From the NCBI GenBank assembly GCA_031178805.1, contig JAPSIJ010000172.1, positions 1 through 5,657 of the forward strand: 5,657 nt of DNA, read 5' to 3'. Numbering within the stretch: position 1 is the first letter of the stretch; each line of letters begins with the position of its first letter. The notes below the pieces were generated by a model that did no database searches, had not been told where the DNA came from, and was given only the letters and a program-made list of their open reading frames with translations. Of this stretch, positions 1-5,127 are shown piece after piece. This DNA is from Cellulomonas sp. (GTDB lineage: Bacteria; Actinomycetota; Actinomycetes; Actinomycetales; Cellulomonadaceae). Both the position numbers and the translations under genes were made by a program.

Positions 1-2
1 CC

Positions 3-7
3 GGAGG
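3..7 (+). promoter_or_regulatory. Ribosome binding site of the glycosyltransferase gene
   Basis: GGAGG lies four bases before the GTG at 12 and is a strong Shine-Dalgarno core. It supports that GTG as the start, although the spacing is a little short. The promoter lies outside the window, so the gene may be co-transcribed with an upstream neighbour that is not visible here. Confidence 0.7.
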
Positions 8-11
8 TGCC

Positions 12-1388
12 GTGACCGACCGCCTGCTGCGCTCCCGCACCGCCCTGTGGGTCGCGTTCCTGCTGGTGCACGGCTGGATCGCGTACGTCGGCACCGTGCT
101 GATCCCCGCGCGGGCGTTCTGGGACCTGGACCTGTACCGGTGGTGGATGTGGCAGGGGCTGCACCAGGGCGTGTGGCCGGTGCTGGACGGCGACTGGGTC
201 TACCCCGCCGGCGCGGTGCTGCCGATGCTGCTGCCGGCGCTGGTCGACGCCGTCGGCACGCAGCCGTACGCCGTGGCGTGGTCCGCGCTGGTCACGGCCC
301 TGAACGCGGTCGCGGTCGGCGTGCTGCTGCGCTCCGCCGGCCCGCCACGGCGCACGAGACACCACGAGGGCGCATCACTTCCGTTGCGCCGTGGGGGTGT
401 CTCGGGGGCGGTCGCCGAGGGGGACGGGAGCCGGGACCGGGGGCACGACCCCGCCGTCGGGGCCTGGTGGTGGCTGGCGTTCGTGCTGCTGCTCGGGCCG
501 GTGGCCGTGGGCCGGCTGGACGCGGTGGTCGCGCCGGTGGTGGTCGTGGCGCTCACCGTGGCGCTGCGGCACCCCGCGGTCGCGTCCGTGCTGCTCACCG
601 CCGGCGCCTGGATCAAGGTCGCGCCGGGCGCGCTGCTGCTGCCGCTGGTGCTGGTCGTCCGCCGGCCGTGGCGCGACCTGGTGCTGCCCGCCGCGGCGGT
701 CTGCGTGGTGGTGGCGGGCGCGGTCGCCGTCGGCGGCGGGCTGGCACACCTGCCGAGCTTCCTGACCGAGCAGGGCGAGCGCGGCCTGCAGCTCGAGTCG
801 GTCGCCGCGACGCCGTGGGTGCTGTCGGGCGTCGCGGGCGGGGCGGCGCACGTCGTGCTGAACGAGGAGATCACCACGTGGGAGATCGCCGGCCCCGGCA
901 CCGCCGCCGTCGCGGGCGCGCTCGGCCTGGTGCTGCCCGTGGCGCTGGCCGCGGTGACGGCGCTCCTGGCGTGGGTGCGGCTGCGGGCCGGCGCGGCGCT
1001 GGACACCGCGGCGTTCCTCGCGCGCGGCGCCCTGCTGGTCGCGGTCACGCTGATCCTGGCCAACAAGGTGGGCTCGCCGCAGTTCGTCGGCTGGCTCGCC
1101 GGGCCGGTCGTGGTGGGCCTGGCCCGGCCGGGCGCCGCGGGGCTGCGGTCCTGGCGGGTCCCGGCGCTGCTGGTGCTGGTGGTCGCCGCCCTGACCCAGG
1201 CGGTGTTCCCGATCGCCTACGACGCGATCACCCTGCAGCAGGCCGGCCCGTCGTTGGTGCTGGTCCTGCGGAACCTGCTGCTGGTGGTGCTGGCGGTGGT
1301 GGTCGCCCGGGACGTGGTCCGGACCGGGCGCCCGACCGGCGGCCCCGCGAGGTCGTCCGCCGCCGACGAGGTCGTCACGTCCGGGTGA
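12..1388 (+). CDS. GT87/DUF2029-type membrane glycosyltransferase (GT-C fold)
   Basis: This is a 458-aa polytopic membrane protein. Family members are GT-C enzymes that transfer a sugar, often mannose, from a polyprenyl-phosphate donor on the outer face of the membrane; the acceptor here cannot be told. Visible features are a first membrane helix at about residues 11-31, followed by an acidic loop with DLDLY at 38-42, the usual place for the GT-C catalytic Asp. A YPAGAVLPMLLP segment lies at 64-75, WIKVAPG at 200-206 and NKVGSPQFVGWL at 351-362. Hydrophobic helices are spread through about 83-106, 151-185, 190-216, 222-241, 297-322, 335-350, 381-400 and 413-432. The start is a GTG with GGAGG upstream. 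Residues about 111-149 form a polar loop rich in Arg, Gly and His that begins with rare codons and a palindrome, probably an in-frame insertion between two helices. The C-terminal tail after 438 is polar and partly encoded by another palindrome. Family assignment is fairly secure from motifs and topology; the exact substrate is unknown. Confidence 0.82.
   Translation: MTDRLLRSRTALWVAFLLVHGWIAYVGTVLIPARAFWDLDLYRWWMWQGLHQGVWPVLDGDWVYPAGAVLPMLLPALVDAVGTQPYAVAWSALVTALNAVAVGVLLRSAGPPRRTRHHEGASLPLRRGGVSGAVAEGDGSRDRGHDPAVGAWWWLAFVLLLGPVAVGRLDAVVAPVVVVALTVALRHPAVASVLLTAGAWIKVAPGALLLPLVLVVRRPWRDLVLPAAAVCVVVAGAVAVGGGLAHLPSFLTEQGERGLQLESVAATPWVLSGVAGGAAHVVLNEEITTWEIAGPGTAAVAGALGLVLPVALAAVTALLAWVRLRAGAALDTAAFLARGALLVAVTLILANKVGSPQFVGWLAGPVVVGLARPGAAGLRSWRVPALLVLVVAALTQAVFPIAYDAITLQQAGPSLVLVLRNLLLVVLAVVVARDVVRTGRPTGGPARSSAADEVVTSG
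346..404. repeat. Palindromic element inside the glycosyltransferase gene
   Basis: Bases 355-363 are the exact reverse complement of 396-404 (9 bp). Inside this stem, 364-366 pairs with 390-392 and 370-374 with 385-389, leaving a 10-base loop at 375-384. The result is a 17-bp interrupted hairpin of about 50 bases. In addition, 346-354 is a perfect 9-bp reverse complement of 385-393, an alternative pairing. The interior is clearly less GC-rich than the rest of the gene and, read in the gene's frame, uses AGA, GCA, TCA, CTT, TTG, CGT and GGT within about 20 codons. Inference: a dispersed palindromic repeat or MITE-like element that entered the loop without breaking the frame. No transposase and no clear target-site duplication are visible. 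Confidence 0.6.
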
Positions 1389-1418
1389 CGACCTCGCCGC
1401 GACAGGACGACCTCGCGG
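1345..1418. terminator. Two-tier palindrome between convergent genes, probable bidirectional terminator
   Basis: An inner stem pairs 1367-1378 with 1385-1396 (12 bp, perfect, 6-base loop). An outer stem pairs 1345-1358 with 1405-1418 (14 bp, perfect). Both share one dyad axis at about 1381.5 and are separated by an 8-base internal loop on each side. The stop codon of the glycosyltransferase gene (1386-1388) is in the inner right arm. The site lies between two convergent genes and is symmetric, so it could end transcription from both sides. There is no T-tract, as is common in high-GC actinobacteria. The termination role is inferred; the symmetry is directly seen. Confidence 0.6.
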
Positions 1419-1442
1419 CCGCCGGCGACGGCGCGGCGCGGG

Positions 1443-2387
1443 TCAGCGCAGCTGCGGCATGACCTCGGAGGCCACCAGCTCCAGGTGGTCCAGGTCGTGC
1501 AGGTCGAGCACCTGCAGGTAGACGCGGCTCACGCCGAGCTCGGCGAGCGAGCCCAGCCGGTCCACGATCGCCGTCGGCGTGCCGGCGATGCCGACCTGGC
1601 GCACCTCCGCGGCGTCGCGCCCGATGGCGGCCGCGCGGCGGTCCACCTCGGCGTCGTCGCGGCCGGCGGCCAGGACCAGCGCCGTCGACATCACGATCGA
1701 CTCCGGGTCGCGCCCGATCGCCCGGCAGGCCTCGCGCACCGTCTCGAGCTTCTCGCCGACCTGCTCCAGCGGCGGGAACGACAGGTTGAACTCGGCGGCG
1801 AACCGCGCGGCCAGGGCCGGGGTGCGCTTCGGGCCGAGCCCGCCGACGATCACCGGCACGCCGGCGCGCGTCGGGTCGAGCGGCGACTGCTGCACCGGCT
1901 TGGGCAGCGCCGGGCTGTCCGCCAGCGTGTAGTGCTCGCCCGCGTAGGAGAACCGCTCGCCGACCGGGGTGCCCCACAGGCCGGTGACGATCTCCAGCTG
2001 CTCGGTCAGCGGCCCGAACCGCTTCTCCGGGAACGGGATGCCGTAGGCGGTGTGCTCCTGCGCGTACCAGCCGGCGCCGAGGCCGAGCTCGACGCGGCCG
2101 CCGGACATCTGGTCCACCTGCGCCACCTGGATCGCCAGCACGCCGGGCTGCCGGAAGGTCGCGGAGGTGACGAGCGTGCCGAGCCGGATCCGGCTGGTCT
2201 CGCGGGCCAGGCCGGCGAGCGTCGTCCAGGCGTCGGTCGGGCCGGGCAGGCCGTCGCCGCCCATCGTCAGGTAGTGGTCCGAGCGGAAGAACGCGTCGAA
2301 GCCCAGGTCCTCGGTGGCGCGCGCGACGGCGAGGAGGTCGTCGTAGGTCGCACCCTGCTGCGGTTCGGTGAAGATCCTCAGGTCCAT
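1443..2387 (-). CDS. LLM-class F420-dependent oxidoreductase
   Basis: This 314-aa protein is of the bacterial luciferase-like monooxygenase superfamily, a TIM-barrel fold. The family uses reduced F420 (sometimes FMN) for hydride transfer to varied small molecules; the substrate here is unknown. Sequence hallmarks are an N-terminal MDLRIFTEPQQG strand, SDH at 36-38 and PTDAWTTLAGLARETSRIRLGT at about 50-71. GRVELGLGAGW at 97-107 is the classic LLM core motif, followed by EHTAYGIPFP at 111-120. IVGGLGPKRTPALAARFA at about 180-197 is the phosphate-side segment. The pattern resembles the group known as TIGR03560. The length is normal and no motif is missing. The ATG start has AAAGG eight bases upstream. 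The gene converges on the glycosyltransferase gene with 54 bases between stops and diverges from the small membrane-protein gene. F420 dependence is inferred from family membership, not proven. Confidence 0.92.
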   Translation of the reverse strand: MDLRIFTEPQQGATYDDLLAVARATEDLGFDAFFRSDHYLTMGGDGLPGPTDAWTTLAGLARETSRIRLGTLVTSATFRQPGVLAIQVAQVDQMSGGRVELGLGAGWYAQEHTAYGIPFPEKRFGPLTEQLEIVTGLWGTPVGERFSYAGEHYTLADSPALPKPVQQSPLDPTRAGVPVIVGGLGPKRTPALAARFAAEFNLSFPPLEQVGEKLETVREACRAIGRDPESIVMSTALVLAAGRDDAEVDRRAAAIGRDAAEVRQVGIAGTPTAIVDRLGSLAELGVSRVYLQVLDLHDLDHLELVASEVMPQLR

Positions 2388-2395
2388 GCGCCGAG

Positions 2396-2400
2396 CCTTT
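2396..2400 (-). promoter_or_regulatory. Ribosome binding site of the LLM oxidoreductase gene
   Basis: On the minus strand AAAGG precedes the ATG by eight bases, a good spacing. It marks this gene as leadered, unlike several of its neighbours. I see no convincing -10 hexamer in the 70-base divergent gap (2388-2457) for this strand. Confidence 0.5.
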
Positions 2401-2444
2401 CACGTCGCGCGCGCGGGTGCGGACCGGGCGGGCGCGCCGGCGGG

Positions 2445-2450
2445 TACCGT
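2445..2450 (+). promoter_or_regulatory. -10-like hexamer TACCGT for a leaderless transcript
   Basis: TACCGT matches the actinobacterial TAnnnT -10 pattern and lies seven bases before the GTG at 2458. That places the transcription start at or next to the start codon. No good -35 is visible. It decides the GTG as the start of the small membrane-protein gene and is the likely promoter for the downstream DUF1684 gene too. Confidence 0.5.
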
Positions 2451-2457
2451 CGGGGGC

Positions 2458-2676
2458 GTGCTGCGCAGCGTCCGGTGGTCGAGCCTCGCGGTGGTCGTGG
2501 GCGCCGTCGCCCTGGCCGTCGTCTGCCTCGTGCTCGCGCTGCGCGGGCGCACCTGGGCGCTGCTCGTGGGCGCCGTGTGCGCGGCCACCGCGGTCCGCGA
2601 GCTGCGGGCGCTGCGCCGGCTCGACCGGGCCCGGGCGGTCCGGCGCGCTGCCGGCTCCCGCCCGCCGCGTCCGTGA
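2458..2676 (+). CDS. Small two-helix membrane protein, unknown function
   Basis: A 72-aa protein that I do not recognise as a named family. It has a short basic N-terminus, a strong membrane helix at about residues 8-28, a four-residue RGRT turn, and a second hydrophobic stretch at about 33-46. These are followed by a strongly basic, Arg-rich tail (47-72), which by the positive-inside rule should be cytoplasmic. The frame stays open upstream to 2368, but that start would overlap the divergent oxidoreductase start. The GTG at 2458, with a -10-like TACCGT seven bases before it, is preferred, giving a leaderless mRNA. The stop is 12 bases before the DUF1684 start, so the two are probably co-transcribed. 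Codon use fits the neighbours. It is probably a real gene, but its small size and lack of a recognised domain leave doubt. Confidence 0.6.
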   Translation: MLRSVRWSSLAVVVGAVALAVVCLVLALRGRTWALLVGAVCAATAVRELRALRRLDRARAVRRAAGSRPPRP

Positions 2677-2688
2677 GACGGTGAGGGC

Positions 2689-3348
2689 ATGGTGACGCAG
2701 CTCGGTCTGGCCCTCGACGCGCTGGCGGTCGCGGACTGGCGCCGGCGCACCGCGCAGACGTACGCGGACGTCCGCCGGATCGCCGCGGAGGACCCGGCCG
2801 CGGCGCACGCCGAGTGGGTCGCGCGGCGCGACGAGCTGTTCGCGGACCACGCCGCCTCGCCGCTGCGGCCCGCCGCCAAGGCGGTGTTCGCCGGCCTGTC
2901 CGTCGCCCCCTACGACCCGGCGTACCGGTTCGAGGTGCGCGTCCGCGCCACGTCCGCGCAGCGGCTCGAGGTCGCCACCGGCACCGACGGCGTCGTGCCG
3001 TTCGACCGGGTCGGCCGCGTCGAGCTCGAGGGCCTCGGCGCCCTGTCCGTGTGGGCCCTGCGGTCCTACGGCGGCGGCATCTTCGTCCCGGTGAAGGACC
3101 GCACGGCCGGGTCGGGCACCTACGGCGGCGGCCGGTACCTGCTCGACACCGTGAAGGGCGCCGACCTGGGCCGCGCGGCCGACGGCGGCCTGGTGCTCGA
3201 CCTGAACTTCGCCTACAACCCGTCGTGCGCCTACGACCCGGCGTGGGCGTGCCCGCTGGCCACCCGGGGCAACGTCCTCGCGGCGGAGGTGCCCGTGGGC
3301 GAGCAGCAGCCCGACCCGAAGCTCGTGGCGGACTTCGAGCTGGAGTAG
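2689..3348 (+). CDS. DUF1684 domain protein
   Basis: A 219-aa soluble protein with the full DUF1684 pattern; its biochemical role is not established. Visible features are WRRRTAQTYADVR at about residues 17-29, and WVARRDELFADHAASPL at about 43-59. Next come APYDPAYRF at 73-81 and YGGGIFVPVKD at 127-137. The family's signature block GTYGGGRYLLDTVKGADL lies at 143-160, followed by DLNFAYNPSCAYDPAWACPLA at 171-191 with Cys180 and Cys188. There is no signal peptide or membrane helix, so it is likely cytoplasmic. The ATG at 2689 has GTGAGGG just before it; a GTG one codon later would have a slightly better spacing and cannot be excluded. The gene follows the small membrane-protein gene by 12 bases and ends one base from the convergent LapA-domain gene. 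Family assignment is firm; function is unknown. Confidence 0.88.
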   Translation: MVTQLGLALDALAVADWRRRTAQTYADVRRIAAEDPAAAHAEWVARRDELFADHAASPLRPAAKAVFAGLSVAPYDPAYRFEVRVRATSAQRLEVATGTDGVVPFDRVGRVELEGLGALSVWALRSYGGGIFVPVKDRTAGSGTYGGGRYLLDTVKGADLGRAADGGLVLDLNFAYNPSCAYDPAWACPLATRGNVLAAEVPVGEQQPDPKLVADFELE

Positions 3349-3349
3349 G

Positions 3350-3589
3350 TCAGCGGCGTCCGCGGCCGCGGCGGGTGCGGATCGAGCCCGCCGCCACACC
3401 GACCAGCAGCACCACGGTGAGCGTCACCCACAGCGGCGACGTCACGGTGGTGGCGAACAGCCGCACCGGCACGTCCTGCCGGTTCTGCAGCACGAAGACC
3501 GCGGCCAGGACCACGAGCAGGATGCTCAGCCAGCGGCGGGCCAGGAACGACCGGACGGCGTCGCCGCGGGACCTCGGGGAGTCGCTCAT
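3350..3589 (-). CDS. LapA/DUF1049-domain small membrane protein
   Basis: A 79-aa protein with two membrane helices at about residues 19-34 and 51-69. Between them is VLQNRQDVPVRLF (33-45), the short hydrophilic linker with the conserved Q-N pair typical of the LapA (lipopolysaccharide assembly protein A) domain, also called DUF1049. Actinobacteria lack classical lipopolysaccharide, so the domain name should not be read as the function; its role in these bacteria is unknown. The N-terminus is polar and the C-terminus ends in a run of Arg and Gly, both likely cytoplasmic. The ATG has no usable Shine-Dalgarno at the right distance (a G-run touches the start), but a -10-like hexamer lies six bases before it. 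The gene diverges from the acetyltransferase gene (62-base gap) and converges on the DUF1684 gene with one base between stops. Confidence 0.8.
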   Translation of the reverse strand: MSDSPRSRGDAVRSFLARRWLSILLVVLAAVFVLQNRQDVPVRLFATTVTSPLWVTLTVVLLVGVAAGSIRTRRGRGRR

Positions 3590-3595
3590 CCCCCG

Positions 3596-3601
3596 AGCAT
3601 G
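3596..3601 (-). promoter_or_regulatory. Possible -10 hexamer CATGCT for the LapA-domain gene
   Basis: On the minus strand CATGCT lies six bases before the ATG. It keeps the A at position 2 and T at position 6 that matter most in the TAnnnT pattern but has C at position 1. It would give a leaderless mRNA. It is weaker than the other candidates here. Confidence 0.3.
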
Positions 3602-3639
3602 GCCCCCGGACGCGCGGACGGCCAGGTCCCGCGTCCGCC

Positions 3640-3645
3640 TACGCT
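3640..3645 (+). promoter_or_regulatory. -10 hexamer TACGCT of the acetyltransferase gene, leaderless
   Basis: TACGCT is a good TAnnnT match six bases before the GTG at 3652, and no Shine-Dalgarno is present, so the transcript probably begins at the GTG. The hexamer supports the GTG as the true start. Overlapping 7-base inverted repeats lie just upstream (3608-3638). Confidence 0.55.
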
Positions 3646-3651
3646 GACCCG

Positions 3652-4095
3652 GTGGCCCTGACGATCGAGACCCGCACCCCCGCCGAGATCACCGCCGCCG
3701 AGCTGTACCCGCTGCTGCGGCTGCGCGTGGACGTGTTCGTGGTCGAGCAGGACTGCCCCTACCCCGACCTCGACGGGCTGGACCTGCTCGACGACACCCG
3801 GCAGGTGTGGGCCCACGAGGACGGCGAGGTGCTCGGCACCATCCGGGTGCTGCGCGCGGACGGCACGGCGCCGGCGATCGGGCGGGTCGCCACGTCGGCC
3901 GCCGCGCGGGGCCGCGGGGTCGCGGGCGCGCTGATCGAGCACGGCATCACGCTGTGCCGCCCCGACGCGACGATCCACCTGCACGCGCAGGCCCACCTCG
4001 AGGACTGGTACGCGCGGTTCGGCTTCGTCCGGGCGGGCGAGAACTACGACGAGGACGGCATCCCGCACGTGCCGATGACCCGCACCCCGCGCTGA
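3652..4095 (+). CDS. elaA: ElaA-type GNAT N-acetyltransferase
   Basis: A 147-aa cytoplasmic GNAT-fold protein of the ElaA family. GNAT enzymes move an acetyl group from acetyl-CoA to an amine; the substrate of ElaA is not established. Hallmarks are LYPLLRLRVDVFVVEQDCPY at about residues 18-37, which is the ElaA-specific N-terminal block. IGRVATSAAARGRGVAGALI at about 76-95 contains the RGRGVAG pyrophosphate-binding loop (86-92). HAQAHLEDWYARFGF lies at 111-125 and EDGIPHVPM at 134-142, both strongly typical of ElaA. The length matches the family. The start is a GTG with no Shine-Dalgarno, preceded by TACGCT. The gene is divergent from the LapA-domain gene and convergent with the DNA glycosylase gene; the stop codon lies inside a hairpin shared with that gene's stop. 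Confidence 0.9.
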   Translation: MALTIETRTPAEITAAELYPLLRLRVDVFVVEQDCPYPDLDGLDLLDDTRQVWAHEDGEVLGTIRVLRADGTAPAIGRVATSAAARGRGVAGALIEHGITLCRPDATIHLHAQAHLEDWYARFGFVRAGENYDEDGIPHVPMTRTPR

Positions 4096-4115
4096 CGCCG
4101 GCCGCGCGTCAGCGC
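4089..4115. terminator. Hairpin holding both stop codons of convergent genes
   Basis: Bases 4089-4098 are the exact reverse complement of 4106-4115, a 10-bp stem with a 7-base loop. The left arm contains the acetyltransferase TGA (4093-4095) and the right arm contains the complement of the glycosylase stop (4109-4111), arranged symmetrically. A bidirectional terminator is the simplest reading. No T-tract is present. Confidence 0.55.
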
Positions 4116-5044
4116 TGGCAGGTGGGGCACCAGTAGAGCTTGCGGCCCGCCATCTCCTCGACCACCACGGGCGTGCCGCAGGTCCGGCACGGCTCCCCCG
4201 CGCGGCCGTACACCCAGTGCCGGACCGCCGGGTCGCGCAGCGCCGCCGCCCGGCCCGCCTCGTCCAGGTCCTCCCGGGTGATCATCACGCCGGTGCGGAT
4301 GCCGTCGGCCAGCAGCGCCGTCCAGTCGTCCCACAGCGCCCGGGCGGTCTCCGCGGGCACCCGCTTGCCGGGGACGTGCGGGTCGAGCCGCGCCCGGTAG
4401 AGCATCTCGGCCCGGTAGATGTTGCCGATGCCCGCCACCACCGCCTGGTCCATCAGCAGCTGACCCACCGGCGTGCCGCGCGCGGTCAGCCGCTGCACCA
4501 TCACCGCCCCGGGGTCGTCGAGCCCCGGCACGTCCGCCTCCACGGCCGGGTCCGGGCCCAGCTTCGCGAGCGCCGCCGCGGTGGCCGCCGGGTCGAGCAC
4601 CTCGCAGGCCGTCGGCCCGCGCAGGTCCGCCACCGTCGCCCCGGTGGACAGCCGGACGCGGACCTGGCCGACCGGCGCCGGCGGGAAGTCCTCCGTCTCG
4701 GCGCCCTCGTCGCCCTCCTGCTCGCCCTCGCCCATCCGGACCGACCGGCGCACCCGCGGCGCGCCCAGGCTGCCCACCGCGCCGGCGCCGTCCACCAGCG
4801 GCGACACCACGCCGAGGAAGTCCCACGCCCCGTACAGGCCCAGGTGCACCCGCAGCACCCGGTCCCCCTCGAACCCCAGGAACAGCTGCTTGCCGACCGC
4901 CGCCGACGTCAGGAGCTCGCGGCCGTCCAGCAGCGCCGCGCCGGCGGCGAACCGGCCCTGCGGCGACGACACGGCGAGGCGGTGGCCGACGAAGTCGCGC
5001 TCGAACTGGCGGGCGATGCGGTGGACGGTGTGACCCTCGGGCAT
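4109..5044 (-). CDS. nei: Fpg/Nei-family DNA glycosylase/AP lyase (Nei1-like endonuclease VIII)
   Basis: A 311-aa base-excision repair enzyme that removes oxidised bases and cleaves the abasic site. The start is fixed by the N-terminus MPEGHTVHRI: after Met removal, Pro2 is the nucleophile and Glu3 the acid, so the open frame upstream to 5107 cannot be part of the active protein. Lys52 in GKQLF corresponds to the conserved beta-strand Lys. RVHLGLYG at 65-72 follows. The helix-two-turn-helix spans about 196-225, with LLMDQAVVAGIGNIYRAE and Asn208. The C-terminal zinc finger has Cys286, Cys289, Cys306 and Cys309, with Arg301 in the finger loop. The pattern is closest, from memory, to mycobacterial Nei1. 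Residues about 77-124 form a longer linker than in that protein and include an acidic stretch (105-119). A -10-like TAGCCT lies seven bases before the ATG, suggesting a leaderless mRNA. It converges on elaA and diverges from the 5128 gene. Confidence 0.93.
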   Translation of the reverse strand: MPEGHTVHRIARQFERDFVGHRLAVSSPQGRFAAGAALLDGRELLTSAAVGKQLFLGFEGDRVLRVHLGLYGAWDFLGVVSPLVDGAGAVGSLGAPRVRRSVRMGEGEQEGDEGAETEDFPPAPVGQVRVRLSTGATVADLRGPTACEVLDPAATAAALAKLGPDPAVEADVPGLDDPGAVMVQRLTARGTPVGQLLMDQAVVAGIGNIYRAEMLYRARLDPHVPGKRVPAETARALWDDWTALLADGIRTGVMITREDLDEAGRAAALRDPAVRHWVYGRAGEPCRTCGTPVVVEEMAGRKLYWCPTCQR

Positions 5045-5051
5045 GCGGCCC

Positions 5052-5057
5052 AGGCTA
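5052..5057 (-). promoter_or_regulatory. -10 hexamer TAGCCT of the DNA glycosylase gene, leaderless
   Basis: On the minus strand TAGCCT fits TAnnnT and lies seven bases before the ATG at 5044. There is no Shine-Dalgarno, so the mRNA probably starts at or next to the ATG. This agrees with the start required by the catalytic proline. No LexA-type SOS box was seen in the divergent gap. Confidence 0.55.
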
Positions 5058-5084
5058 GGGGCGGGCACCGACGCCGCCAGTCGG

Positions 5085-5090
5085 TACGCT
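5085..5090 (+). promoter_or_regulatory. -10 hexamer TACGCT of the gene at 5128
   Basis: TACGCT is identical to the hexamer before the acetyltransferase gene. It would start transcription near 5097 and leave a leader of about 30 bases. A -35 is not clear. Its expected -35 area (about 5062-5067) is only a few bases from the -10 of the divergent glycosylase promoter, so the two promoters overlap on the DNA. Confidence 0.45.
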
Positions 5091-5116
5091 GCGCGGGACG
5101 CCGTCACCGCACCGAC

Positions 5117-5121
5117 AGGGA
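5117..5121 (+). promoter_or_regulatory. Ribosome binding site of the gene at 5128
   Basis: AGGGA lies six bases before the ATG at 5128, an acceptable Shine-Dalgarno. It supports this ATG as the start of the truncated last gene. Confidence 0.5.
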
Positions 5122-5127
5122 CCCCGC

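Noticed and set aside
200..1066. Minus-strand open frame opposite the glycosyltransferase gene
   Set aside because: Ser/Thr/Ala/Pro-rich antisense shadow of a gene with clear membrane helices and family motifs on the plus strand.
2368..2457. Upstream start for the small membrane protein (ATG at 2368)
   Set aside because: It would overlap the divergent oxidoreductase start, adds a basic tail with no family support, and the GTG at 2458 has a well-placed -10 hexamer.
3360..3371. 12-bp perfect palindrome with a NotI-type core
   Set aside because: Pure G/C palindromes of this size are common in such DNA, and this one is explained by Arg/Gly codons in the C-terminus of the LapA-domain gene.
3368..3394. 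8-bp G/C hairpin (3368-3375 with 3387-3394) as a terminator of the DUF1684 gene
   Set aside because: It lies within the coding part of the LapA-domain gene, is made only of G and C in a region coding for Arg/Gly/Ala, and is expected by chance at this GC content.
1375..3399. Long minus-strand open frame of 674 codons across several genes
   Set aside because: It spans the oxidoreductase and the DUF1684 gene in other frames, is composed almost wholly of Arg, Ala, Gly, Pro and His, and has no recognisable domain. It is a typical GC-rich shadow frame.
5045..5107. N-terminal extension of the DNA glycosylase by 21 residues
   Set aside because: The family requires Pro at position 2 as the nucleophile; only the ATG at 5044 provides it, and the -10 hexamer lies inside the proposed extension.
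5045..5127. SOS (LexA) operator or other repair regulon site upstream of the glycosylase gene
   Set aside because: I looked for the CGAAC-N-GTTCG type palindrome and found none.
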